Positions 1-4,986 of a stretch of 5,975 nucleotides of DNA are shown here, piece by piece; positions within the stretch are counted from its first letter, which is position 1; each line of letters opens with the position of its first letter. A program made the position numbers and the translations under genes. The DNA is from Promicromonosporaceae bacterium (GTDB taxonomy: Bacteria > Actinomycetota > Actinomycetes > Actinomycetales > Cellulomonadaceae). Below the pieces are notes generated by a model. That model had not been told where the DNA came from, did no database searches, and worked only from the letters and a program-made list of their open reading frames with translations. The stretch covers positions 1 through 5,975 of the forward strand of contig WRIF01000107.1 in NCBI GenBank assembly GCA_009782865.1, read 5' to 3'.

Positions 1-750
1 CCAGTCGATGCCGCGGGCGGCGGAGGCGAACATCAGGTTGCGCAGCCACAGCGGCAGGGTGTTGGCGGAGTTGGCCGGCAGCGCCACGAGCGCGATGGTG
101 AACTCATTCCAGGCCTGCAGGAAGGCGAACACGCCCGAGGCGATCAGGCCCGGGGCCAGCAGCGGCAGCGTGATGCGGAAGAAGGCGCCGGTGCGGCTCA
201 TGCCATCGACCATCGCGGCCTCCTCCAACTCCTTGGGCACGCCCGCCACAAAGCCGCGCAGCATCCAGACGGTGAACGGGATGATGGCCGCCATGTAGAG
301 CACGGAGACGCCCCACGGGCGATTCAGCATGTTGACATGCGGATTGGCCAACATCCGATACTGCGCGATGAAGAGGCCCTCGGCGGGCAGCATCTGGATG
401 AACAACACCGCCAGGATGAAGGACTTGCGGCCCTTGAAGCGGAAGCGGCTGATGGCCAGGGCGCCGAGGAAGGCGAAGATCAGCACGCCCACCAGCGTGA
501 CCCCGGTGATGATGAGGCTCATGCGCAGGGCCGCCCAGAAGGAGGCGTCGCGGTAGAGCAGCGACGTGAAGTTGTCCACGGTCGGGTGCGAGGGCAGAAA
601 GGTGGGGGTGCGGCGCGCCAGGATGGCGTTAGGGGTAAACGCCGACAACAGCATCCAGTAGACCGGAAATCCCCAGACTGCGGCCACGGCGAGGCCCAGC
701 AGGGACAGGCCCCACTTGCCAAGCCGCCTGCGCGGTGAAATACGGTTCAC
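1..750 (-). CDS. Carbohydrate ABC transporter permease, MalG/UgpE-like (3' end cut by window)
   Basis: Inner subunit of a CUT1-type sugar importer, forming the membrane channel together with the permease encoded just upstream. The 250 visible codons stay open to the window edge. About 25-45 C-terminal residues are probably missing, since the family is usually 275-300 residues. Hydrophobic segments lie near residues 14-37, 75-100, 110-130, 147-165 and 200-222. The EAA loop that docks on the ATPase is clear at residues 176-201 (EEAAMVDGM, then ITLPLLAPG), followed by QAWNEF, typical of MalG-type permeases. The start is a GTG whose last two bases are shared with the upstream TGA stop (GTGA, a 4-base overlap), with a perfect AAGGAGG seven bases upstream. 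This indicates translational coupling to the first permease. The substrate cannot be told from the sequence. Confidence 0.93.
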   Translation of the reverse strand, partial: MNRISPRRRLGKWGLSLLGLAVAAVWGFPVYWMLLSAFTPNAILARRTPTFLPSHPTVDNFTSLLYRDASFWAALRMSLIITGVTLVGVLIFAFLGALAISRFRFKGRKSFILAVLFIQMLPAEGLFIAQYRMLANPHVNMLNRPWGVSVLYMAAIIPFTVWMLRGFVAGVPKELEEAAMVDGMSRTGAFFRITLPLLAPGLIASGVFAFLQAWNEFTIALVALPANSANTLPLWLRNLMFASAARGIDW

Positions 751-1691
751 GCCGCATCCTCCTTCATCAGCTGGCGCACATAGGGCGCGGAAATCAGGAT
801 GGTGAGCAGCAGCACGATGATGGACACGGCCGCCGCCTGACCGAAGTTGTGCCGCCCCATGCCGAGCTCGAAGATGAAGTTGCCCAGCAGGTTGGTGTCG
901 GACACCGGGGCTCCCCCGTCCTGCAGGAGCCGAATCTGCGCAAAGACGCGCAGGTTCCAGATGAGCTGCAACAGCAGCACGATCGCCATCACCGGCTTCA
1001 CCAGCGGCATGATGATGCGCCACAGGATCTGATTGGCGGAGGCGCCATCGATCTTGGCCGCCTCCAGGATCTCGTCGGGCACCTGGGTGAGGCCCGCATA
1101 GAGCGACATGGCGACGAAGGGCACCCCCATCCAGACGATGAGGGCGACGGCGACGACGAAGAAGGTGAAGGGGCGGGAGAACCAGGCGTAGCCCGCCATA
1201 CCGTCAAAGCCCAGGCGAACCAGCAGGTAGTTGACTACCCCGGTGCGGTCGTTGAACAGCCAGCGAAACACGGTGGCCGAGGCGATCACCGGGGTGGCCC
1301 AGGCCAAGAGCAGGGTGACCTGGATCACTACCTTGACCCAGGTGTGCACGGCGCGCATCAGCAGGGCGACCAACAGGCCAAGGCCCACGATCAGTAGCGA
1401 GGTGATGGCGCAAAACAGCAGCGACCGCCACAGCACCGAGATGAAGCGGGGGTCGGCAAAGATGTTCAGGTAGTTCTGGAAGCCAACAAACTCGGCGGGC
1501 GCCCCAAACTGCTGCGCCATGCCGAAGCCCTGAAAAGAGGTGATGATCTGCTGAATGAAGGGATAGCCCATCCCCGCCAGCAGCACCACAATCGGGGCGC
1601 CCACCAGCAGGTAGGGGGCGACGGGCTTGCGGCGCTGCCGGATCACCTGCGACTCCACCCGCGCCATCACCTGCGACTCTACTGCGGTCAT
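747..1691 (-). CDS. Carbohydrate ABC transporter permease, MalF/UgpA-like
   Basis: First membrane subunit of the sugar importer, 314 residues and apparently complete. Hydrophobic segments lie near residues 25-50, 88-112, 120-142, 174-198, 231-251 and 285-304, matching the six-helix core of this family. The EAA loop is at residues 207-233 (EILEAAKIDGAS, then IIMPLVKP). The following NLRVFAQIRLLQDGGAP resembles the 'TxGGP' region of MalF-type permeases. I chose the ATG at 1691 because GGAG lies six bases upstream. The longer frame from a GTG at 1751 would start inside a 13-bp hairpin with no good ribosome site. The stop overlaps the next gene's GTG, and the binding-protein gene ends 70 bp upstream. 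The cytoplasmic N-terminus contains a near-duplicated eight-residue unit (ESQVMARV/ESQVIRQR). Confidence 0.94.
   Translation of the reverse strand: MTAVESQVMARVESQVIRQRRKPVAPYLLVGAPIVVLLAGMGYPFIQQIITSFQGFGMAQQFGAPAEFVGFQNYLNIFADPRFISVLWRSLLFCAITSLLIVGLGLLVALLMRAVHTWVKVVIQVTLLLAWATPVIASATVFRWLFNDRTGVVNYLLVRLGFDGMAGYAWFSRPFTFFVVAVALIVWMGVPFVAMSLYAGLTQVPDEILEAAKIDGASANQILWRIIMPLVKPVMAIVLLLQLIWNLRVFAQIRLLQDGGAPVSDTNLLGNFIFELGMGRHNFGQAAAVSIIVLLLTILISAPYVRQLMKEDAA
758..764 (-). promoter_or_regulatory. Strong ribosome binding site for the second permease
   Basis: The minus strand reads AAGGAGG, ending seven bases before the GTG at 750-748. It lies inside the last codons of the upstream permease gene. 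It decides the GTG start and supports coupled translation of the two permeases. Confidence 0.85.
1642..1682 (-). repeat. Short 24-bp direct duplication in the permease N-terminus
   Basis: A 17-bp sequence at 1642-1658 recurs at 1666-1682 with one mismatch, a period of 24 bp or eight codons. It encodes VESQV twice near residues 4-8 and 12-16, ahead of the first membrane segment, so it should lie in the cytoplasm. It looks like a small in-frame duplication with no evident function. Confidence 0.7.
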
Positions 1692-1697
1692 CGTCTG

Positions 1698-1701
1698 CTC
1701 C
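1698..1701 (-). promoter_or_regulatory. Ribosome binding site for the first permease
   Basis: GGAG on the minus strand, six bases before the ATG at 1691-1689. It favours this start over the in-frame GTG at 1751. Confidence 0.6.
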
Positions 1702-1715
1702 AAGGTCGAAACGGG

Positions 1716-1752
1716 GGTGGTGGGGGCCAAGCGTGGACCGGCCCCCACCACC
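1716..1752 (-). promoter_or_regulatory. Intercistronic 13-bp hairpin between binding protein and permease genes
   Basis: Arms 1740-1752 and 1716-1728 are perfectly complementary over 13 bp (GGTGGTGGGGGCC with its reverse complement), around an 11-base loop. It begins nine bases after the binding-protein stop codon and ends 24 bases before the permease ATG. No T-run follows (the next bases are CCCGTTT), so it is not a classical terminator. In sugar operons such as malE-malF, a hairpin here protects the upstream message from 3' decay and lowers downstream expression. That role is inferred here. Partial termination is the alternative. Confidence 0.8.
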
Positions 1753-1761
1753 TACTACAGG

Positions 1762-3123
1762 CTAGTTGCCGTTCAGCATCGGGGTCAGGCGGGCGTCAAA
1801 CTCGGCCGCGATGGCGGCGACGTCACCACCCTCGGCGATGGCCTGGAACAGCTCCTCGTAGACCAGGGCGCCCTCGATGGCGGCCCAGCCCGGCGCGGCC
1901 GGGGTCAGGCGCGAGGCGAAGGCGGTCTCGATCATGGTGCGCGCAAACTTGTCGTCGCCCATCGAGTCGGCGTAGTTCTCGTTGGCCGGGCCGAGGCCGT
2001 TGGCGCCCAGCATGCGCTGGTAGTCCGCGGAGAAGATGAGACGCAGCAGGTTCTCGGCCAGTTCGGGGTGCTGAGACTGGGCGGAGATGGCGACATTCGA
2101 ACCACCGGCGAAGACGGGGGCGATGCCACCGTTCACGCCGGGCAGGGCGAAGATGTCGAACATCTCAGGGAAGTCTGCCATGTTCTCGCGGCCGTCGCCG
2201 GCCTCGTTGAGCGGGCCGATGCTCCAGCGGGCCCAGCCCGGGGCCATGATGGTGGCGGCCAGCGGGGGTTCGCCGTCGACGCCATCGTTGATGAAGTCCC
2301 AGTAGGCGACGTCACGGTCGGTGGCCGGCAGGTTGGAGGCGCTGGTGAACAGCTCCTGCCAGGCGGTCAGGCCCGCCACGGTGTTCGGGTCGGAAAGGGT
2401 AGAGACCCAGGCGCCGTCCTCGAAGCGGGCGAGGTCGCCGTCGTGGGCGAAGACCCAGGAGATGCCGTTGCGCCAGTCCTGGCCGCCGATGGCGAAACCG
2501 GACATCGAGCCGGTGCGCAGGGCGGCGGCGGACTCGGTGAACTCACCGAGCGTGGACGGCACGGACAGGCCGGCCTCGGTCCAGATGTCGGAGCGGTAGA
2601 ACATGTAGCGCGAGCCGAAGTAGTACGGCAGGGCGTAGATCTGGCCGTCGTGCGTGCCGGCCTCGACGAACGAGGGCAGCAGGGCGGAACCGCCGAGCTC
2701 CTGGAACAGGGCGTCGGAGATCGGGCGGAAGGCCCCCACCGAGGTGAAGGTCGGAGCCTGCGTGTTGCCAATCTCGACGACGTCAGGGGTGTTGTTGGGG
2801 TCGGGCAGGGCGGTGGTCAGCTGCGGGACCAGGTCACCCCAGCCCTGCTCCTCGATGACCAGGGTGGCGCCGGGGTTCTGCGCGGCGAAGTTCTCGATCA
2901 GCCAGTCGCGCAACTCCTGCGGGGTGTCGGCCCCGGCCACCCACATGGTGATGGTCACGCCATCGACCTCGGGCGCCTCCGTCTCGGGCGCGTCGGCCTC
3001 GGGCGCCGTGGTTTCGGGCGCGGGGGTATCGGGGGAAGCGGTGTCGCCGTTGCCGCAGGCGGATAGGGCGAGAGCGATGGTCATCGCAGAGGCTGCGACG
3101 GCCGCGAGGCGGGTCCTCTTCAT
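1762..3123 (-). CDS. Extracellular carbohydrate-binding lipoprotein of ABC importer (SBP_bac_1 type)
   Basis: Captures the sugar outside the membrane and delivers it to the two permeases encoded downstream. It has 453 residues. Residues 1-22 are a lipoprotein signal peptide: basic MKRTR, a hydrophobic stretch, then the lipobox LSAC with the lipidated cysteine at 23. Residues 24-55 form a Pro/Glu/Thr/Ala-rich linker with four APExx units. The binding domain follows from about 56 (VTITMW), with PDVVEIGNTQ at 113-122 and many exposed-type Trp and Tyr residues, as usual for sugar-binding family 1 proteins. The ATG at 3123 has AGAGAGG seven bases upstream. The frame also stays open further upstream, but that extension lies partly inside the ROK gene and would bury the signal peptide. 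The gap to the ROK stop is 49 bp with no convincing promoter, so co-transcription is likely. The sugar is not identifiable; chito-, malto- and xylo-oligosaccharide binders all have this form. Confidence 0.94.
   Translation of the reverse strand: MKRTRLAAVAASAMTIALALSACGNGDTASPDTPAPETTAPEADAPETEAPEVDGVTITMWVAGADTPQELRDWLIENFAAQNPGATLVIEEQGWGDLVPQLTTALPDPNNTPDVVEIGNTQAPTFTSVGAFRPISDALFQELGGSALLPSFVEAGTHDGQIYALPYYFGSRYMFYRSDIWTEAGLSVPSTLGEFTESAAALRTGSMSGFAIGGQDWRNGISWVFAHDGDLARFEDGAWVSTLSDPNTVAGLTAWQELFTSASNLPATDRDVAYWDFINDGVDGEPPLAATIMAPGWARWSIGPLNEAGDGRENMADFPEMFDIFALPGVNGGIAPVFAGGSNVAISAQSQHPELAENLLRLIFSADYQRMLGANGLGPANENYADSMGDDKFARTMIETAFASRLTPAAPGWAAIEGALVYEELFQAIAEGGDVAAIAAEFDARLTPMLNGN
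2962..3021 (-). repeat. 15-bp tandem repeat x4 encoding an APExx linker
   Basis: TCGGGCGC recurs on the plus strand at 2969, 2984, 2999 and 3014, exactly 15 bp apart. The minus strand encodes four pentapeptides at residues 35-54: APETT, APEAD, APETE and APEVD. The sequence is low-complexity, acidic and proline-rich, and lies directly after the lipidated cysteine. It is probably an extended tether holding the binding domain away from the membrane. Confidence 0.85.
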
Positions 3124-3130
3124 GGTTGTA

Positions 3131-3137
3131 CCTCTCT
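3131..3137 (-). promoter_or_regulatory. Ribosome binding site for the binding-protein gene
   Basis: The minus strand reads AGAGAGG, ending seven bases before the ATG at 3123. It fixes the start that exposes the lipoprotein signal peptide. Confidence 0.75.
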
Positions 3138-3172
3138 TGGTTGGGCGTTGCTCGTAGAGCTGGGGTGGTAGT

Positions 3173-4324
3173 TCACGAGATGCCCAGTTGGGCGTCGAGA
3201 ACCAATCCGGCAGCTCCGGAGAGCACCGATCTATCACCGAGTCCTGCCGTTCTCACGGTGAACCCGGAGCCTGTAGCGGGCATGACGCGCCGCGCAATTT
3301 CCTGGGAGGCGGCCTCCTTGAGGGCGCCACCGACGTATTCTGCTGGGCCGCTGAGGAGCACCTCGCTGAGGTTGAGCGCGGCGACGATCGGGGCGAGCGT
3401 GCGCCCTAGCAGCCGCCCTACCTCCTCCAGGTGTCGTTCAACCCCAAGCGGGTCCAGCCCCTCGGTCGAACGGTCGAGGGCGGGCTTAGACAGGATCGTC
3501 TCCAGGCAGCCGTGGCGCCCGCAGGCGCATGGCTCGCCGCCATCGGTGACGGTCACATGGCCGATCTCTCCGGCGGCTCCGTTAGCGCCGTGCACGCGCG
3601 CGCCATCGAGCATCAGGCCGGCGCCGACGCCTTGCCCGATGGTCAGGAGCAGCGAGCAGTCAGAGGCGCCGGCATAGGCGTACTCGCCCAGGGCGGCGAC
3701 ATCTGCATCGTTGGCGACCAGCACGGGCAGGCCGAGGGATTCGGTGAGGCGCGCAGCCAGCGGCACGTCATAGAAGTTGCGGTTGGGGGCCTCGACGACG
3801 CGCCCGTCGGGATCGATCACACCGGGAGCGCCGATCCCAACACCGAGCACGGGCTGGGGGGCCGCCGCGATCAAGGCGGCGGCGGACTGGTCGATGAGGG
3901 CCACGAAGGCCTCCCCAACTACCCCGGCGGCCGGGAACTGTCGGGAGATGACCTCCAGGCCGCTGAGCGACATGACGGAGCCGCGGATCACGGCGTCGTC
4001 CGAGAGGTCCAAGGCCACAATCGAGAAGGCCTCGGTGCGCATCCCGACGAGGGTTGCCGGCTTGCCCACGGAACCGCGGGTGGTACCGAGCTCCTCCACC
4101 AGGGAGTCCTCCAGCAGGGAACTGACCAGGTCTGAGACCGTCACACGGGTCAGGCCCGTGGCGCGGGAAAGGTCGGCCCGAGAGGTGGGGCCGTCGTGGA
4201 AGAGGCGCTGCAGCACCATGGAACGGTTGTGGGCCCGCTGGTGCTGCGGCAGCACCTTGCCGGTGGGGCGCAGGCCGGTCTTCCGGCCGGCCTGGACCAC
4301 CCTGCGCTGGGCTGCCTCTGTCAT
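3173..4324 (-). CDS. ROK-family transcriptional regulator (NagC/XylR-like), probable sugar-responsive repressor
   Basis: Probable DNA-binding regulator of the sugar importer that follows it. It has 383 residues, the usual length. A winged helix-turn-helix spans about residues 32-80 (SRADLSRATGLTRVTVSDLV at 48-67). The ROK fold follows, with GVGIGAPGVIDPDG at 161-174, NDAD at 205-208, a glycine-rich GQGVGAG at 230-236, the sugar-contacting ExGH at 253-256, and the zinc motif CACGRHGCLE at 266-275. His256 with Cys266, Cys268 and Cys273 are the expected zinc ligands. The first ATP-phosphate motif of ROK kinases (DxGGT) is degenerate here (DLSDDA at 106-111), so it should sense sugar rather than phosphorylate it. 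There is no ribosome site before the ATG. A promoter with ideal spacing places the transcript start at that ATG, so the message is probably leaderless. About 28 residues precede the usual ROK N-terminus. Confidence 0.92.
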   Translation of the reverse strand: MTEAAQRRVVQAGRKTGLRPTGKVLPQHQRAHNRSMVLQRLFHDGPTSRADLSRATGLTRVTVSDLVSSLLEDSLVEELGTTRGSVGKPATLVGMRTEAFSIVALDLSDDAVIRGSVMSLSGLEVISRQFPAAGVVGEAFVALIDQSAAALIAAAPQPVLGVGIGAPGVIDPDGRVVEAPNRNFYDVPLAARLTESLGLPVLVANDADVAALGEYAYAGASDCSLLLTIGQGVGAGLMLDGARVHGANGAAGEIGHVTVTDGGEPCACGRHGCLETILSKPALDRSTEGLDPLGVERHLEEVGRLLGRTLAPIVAALNLSEVLLSGPAEYVGGALKEAASQEIARRVMPATGSGFTVRTAGLGDRSVLSGAAGLVLDAQLGIS

Positions 4325-4351
4325 GTTTGTTAGTAAATAGGACTAACTAAC
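4325..4351 (-). promoter_or_regulatory. Inverted-repeat operator, probably for the ROK regulator
   Basis: Arms GTTAGTTAGT and ACTAACAAAC (minus strand) are complementary at 9 of 10 positions around a 7-base spacer. The element is AT-rich in a very GC-rich region, covers the proposed -10 box, and ends directly at the start codon of the ROK gene. The arms recall the TTAGTTTGTT type of half-site bound by XylR, a ROK protein of Bacillus. Self-repression of the ROK-transporter operon is inferred. Confidence 0.65.
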
Positions 4352-4360
4352 GCTTGTCAA
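4332..4360 (-). promoter_or_regulatory. Promoter of the ROK-ABC transporter operon (leaderless)
   Basis: A perfect -35 box TTGACA lies at 4360-4355, then a 17-bp spacer, then TTTACT at 4337-4332 (4 of 6 matches to TATAAT). Seven bases separate the -10 from the ATG, so the expected first transcribed base is the A of the ATG at 4324. This agrees with the lack of a ribosome site. It is the only convincing promoter seen for the four genes downstream. Confidence 0.65.
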
Positions 4361-4482
4361 GTCCAACCGCCAACTCGTCGCCAAACGTCTCCCGCCCCAC
4401 TTCCGCCCACAAAACCACCGCCCCACCCGGCGCGGCGGCCGAACGGAGGCGGTGATGAGGGGGAGGCACCTACGGCGCGGAG

Positions 4483-4503
4483 CGAGGCGCTTGGTTCGCC
4501 TCG
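4483..4503 (-). terminator. Possible terminator hairpin of the tRNA transcript
   Basis: A perfect 7-bp stem (CGAGGCG/CGCCTCG) with a 7-base loop, the last strong hairpin before the ROK promoter in the direction of transcription. There is no T-run, so this is a weak terminator call. U-poor terminators are common in high-GC actinobacteria. Confidence 0.3.
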
Positions 4504-4521
4504 AGAGGTTTTGTGCTGCGG

Positions 4522-4555
4522 ACCCCGTGTTCGCGCCCTCGGCGCTCAACGGGGT
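4522..4555. repeat. Acceptor-stem-like structured repeat, copy 1
   Basis: Positions 4522-4554 match 4758-4790 at 32 of 33 bases. The unit folds into an outer stem CCCCGT/ACGGGG (plus A-T from 4522 and 4555) and an inner stem GCGCC/GGCGC with a 3-base loop. The outer arms are the same bases as the acceptor stem of the neighbouring tRNA-Glu genes. On the minus strand GAGCCGAGGTA precedes it. Confidence 0.75.
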
Positions 4556-4575
4556 ACCTCGGCTCGCCACGCGAG

Positions 4576-4615
4576 ACCCCGTGATCCTCACGCGCTTCGC
4601 GCGCTCGTCAACGGG
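4576..4615. repeat. Acceptor-stem-like structured repeat, diverged copy 2
   Basis: It has the same ends as the other copies (ACCCCGTG at one side, CAACGGG at the other) and a different GC-rich inner hairpin (CGCGC/GCGCG with a 3-base loop at 4591-4603). On the minus strand GAGCGAGGTA precedes it, close to the flank of copy 1. It lies between copy 1 and tRNA-Glu. Confidence 0.5.
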
Positions 4616-4626
4616 CTACCTCGCTC

Positions 4627-4656
4627 GCGCCCGAGTGTGCGAGCACACTCGGGCGC
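4627..4656 (-). terminator. 13-bp hairpin just after tRNA-Glu (first by coordinate)
   Basis: Arms 4627-4639 and 4644-4656 pair perfectly over 13 bp around a 4-base loop (core CCCGAGTGTG/CACACTCGGG). It starts nine bases after the tRNA 3' end. No T-run follows. It may terminate the transcript, guide 3' trimming, or simply be a repeat. Confidence 0.5.
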
Positions 4657-4665
4657 TCGCTGCGG

Positions 4666-4738
4666 TACCCCGTACGGGATTTGAACCCGTGTTACCGGCG
4701 TGAGAGGCCGGCGTCCTAGGCCGCTAGACGAACGGGGC
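4666..4738 (-). tRNA. tRNA-Glu (anticodon CUC), copy 1
   Basis: Delivers glutamate at GAG codons. It is 73 bases long with a full cloverleaf. The acceptor GCCCCGT pairs with ACGGGGT (first pair a G-U wobble), and the discriminator is A. The anticodon arm is CCGGC, loop CTCTCAC, GCCGG, and the T-arm ACGGG-TTCAAAT-CCCGT. The encoded sequence continues with CCG, so the CCA end must be added by the nucleotidyltransferase. It is identical over its full length to the copy at 4841-4913. No promoter is visible directly upstream, so it is probably cut from a joint transcript. Confidence 0.96.
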
Positions 4739-4757
4739 TAGCGTGGTGGAAAGGAGC

Positions 4758-4790
4758 ACCCCGTGTTCGCGCCTTCGGCGCTCAACGGGG
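4758..4790. repeat. Acceptor-stem-like structured repeat, copy 3 (between the tRNA-Glu genes)
   Basis: One base differs from copy 1 over 33 bases (the difference is in the inner loop). The outer stem is CCCCGT/ACGGGG and the inner stem GCGCC/GGCGC. On the minus strand GAGCCGAG precedes it. It lies 19 bases before the 5' end of tRNA-Glu copy 1, so it would be part of the tRNA precursor. Confidence 0.75.
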
Positions 4791-4804
4791 AACTCGGCTC
4801 GGCT

Positions 4805-4828
4805 CATGCCCGAGCAAGCTCGGGCATG
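4805..4828 (-). terminator. 10-bp hairpin after tRNA-Glu copy 2
   Basis: Arms CATGCCCGAG and CTCGGGCATG pair perfectly around a 4-base loop. It starts 12 bases after the tRNA 3' end and shares the CCCGAG/CTCGGG core with the hairpin after tRNA-Glu copy 1. There is no T-run and another tRNA follows, so processing or mRNA-end protection is at least as likely as termination. Confidence 0.4.
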
Positions 4829-4840
4829 GCCTTGCCTTCG

Positions 4841-4913
4841 TACCCCGTACGGGATTTGAACCCGTGTTACCGGCGTGAGAGGCCGGCGTCCTAGGCCGCT
4901 AGACGAACGGGGC
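4841..4913 (-). tRNA. tRNA-Glu (anticodon CUC), copy 2
   Basis: Identical in all 73 bases to tRNA-Glu copy 1 and starting 175 bp before it in the direction of transcription. It shares the same cloverleaf and CUC anticodon. CCA is not encoded (CGA follows). Flanking sequences differ from those of copy 1, so only the gene itself is conserved. The pair probably raises supply for GAG, a favoured codon in GC-rich genomes. Confidence 0.96.
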
Positions 4914-4920
4914 AAGGACA

Positions 4921-4936
4921 GTTGCGTTACCGCAAC
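4921..4936 (-). other. Small hairpin just before tRNA-Glu copy 2
   Basis: A perfect 6-bp stem (GTTGCG/CGCAAC) with a 4-base loop, seven bases upstream of the tRNA 5' end in the transcript. It may mark the end of a precursor segment. The role is unknown. Confidence 0.35.
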
Positions 4937-4986
4937 CTGCTGGGCCTTCGTCACGCTCACGCGCGACTCAACCCATCTCGATCACC

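Larger units (their letters stand above)
4361..4665. other. Non-coding region between the tRNA cluster and the ROK operon
   Basis: No supported gene lies here. Short open frames on both strands have atypical composition, and one plus-strand frame only reads backwards through tRNA-Glu (RTGFEP, the usual antisense-tRNA artefact). The region holds a 13-bp hairpin (4627-4656), two members of an acceptor-stem-like repeat (4522-4555 and 4576-4615) and a 7-bp hairpin (4483-4503). Between 4361 and 4480 I see only GC-rich sequence, pyrimidine-rich on the plus strand at first, with no further signal. Confidence 0.6.

Noticed and set aside
735..1397. Plus-strand open frame of 220 codons opposite the first permease
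   Set aside because: Its His/Gln/Gly/Asp-rich product is the mirror of hydrophobic permease codons. The permease on the other strand has an EAA loop and membrane helices.
1692..1751. Upstream GTG start (20 extra residues) for the first permease
   Set aside because: It lies inside the 13-bp hairpin and lacks a ribosome site, while the ATG at 1691 has GGAG at good spacing.
1627..3066. Long plus-strand open frame (479 codons) opposite the binding-protein gene
   Set aside because: It is antisense to a clear lipoprotein gene and its product is Gly/Arg/Val-rich low-complexity sequence with no domain. It is a shadow of GC-rich coding DNA.
3124..3237. N-terminal extension of the binding protein to 3237
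   Set aside because: It would overlap the ROK gene end and place 38 residues before a perfect lipoprotein signal peptide.
3431..4135. Plus-strand open frame of 234 codons opposite the ROK gene
   Set aside because: Antisense to a well-supported ROK gene and without recognisable features.
4522..4660. CRISPR array or mobile-element ends suggested by repeated palindromes near tRNAs
   Set aside because: There are only three units, with unequal spacing and no constant spacer length; no transposase, integrase or target-site duplication is visible. The tRNA genes are intact, with no second partial copy marking an attachment site.
4452..4703. Plus-strand small open frame ending RTGFEPVLPA
   Set aside because: The end is a backwards reading of the tRNA-Glu T-arm, a known annotation artefact. 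The rest covers palindromic repeats.
4724..4960. Minus-strand 78-codon frame running through tRNA-Glu copy 2
   Set aside because: It overlaps a whole tRNA gene and hairpin spacers and has no ribosome site or domain.
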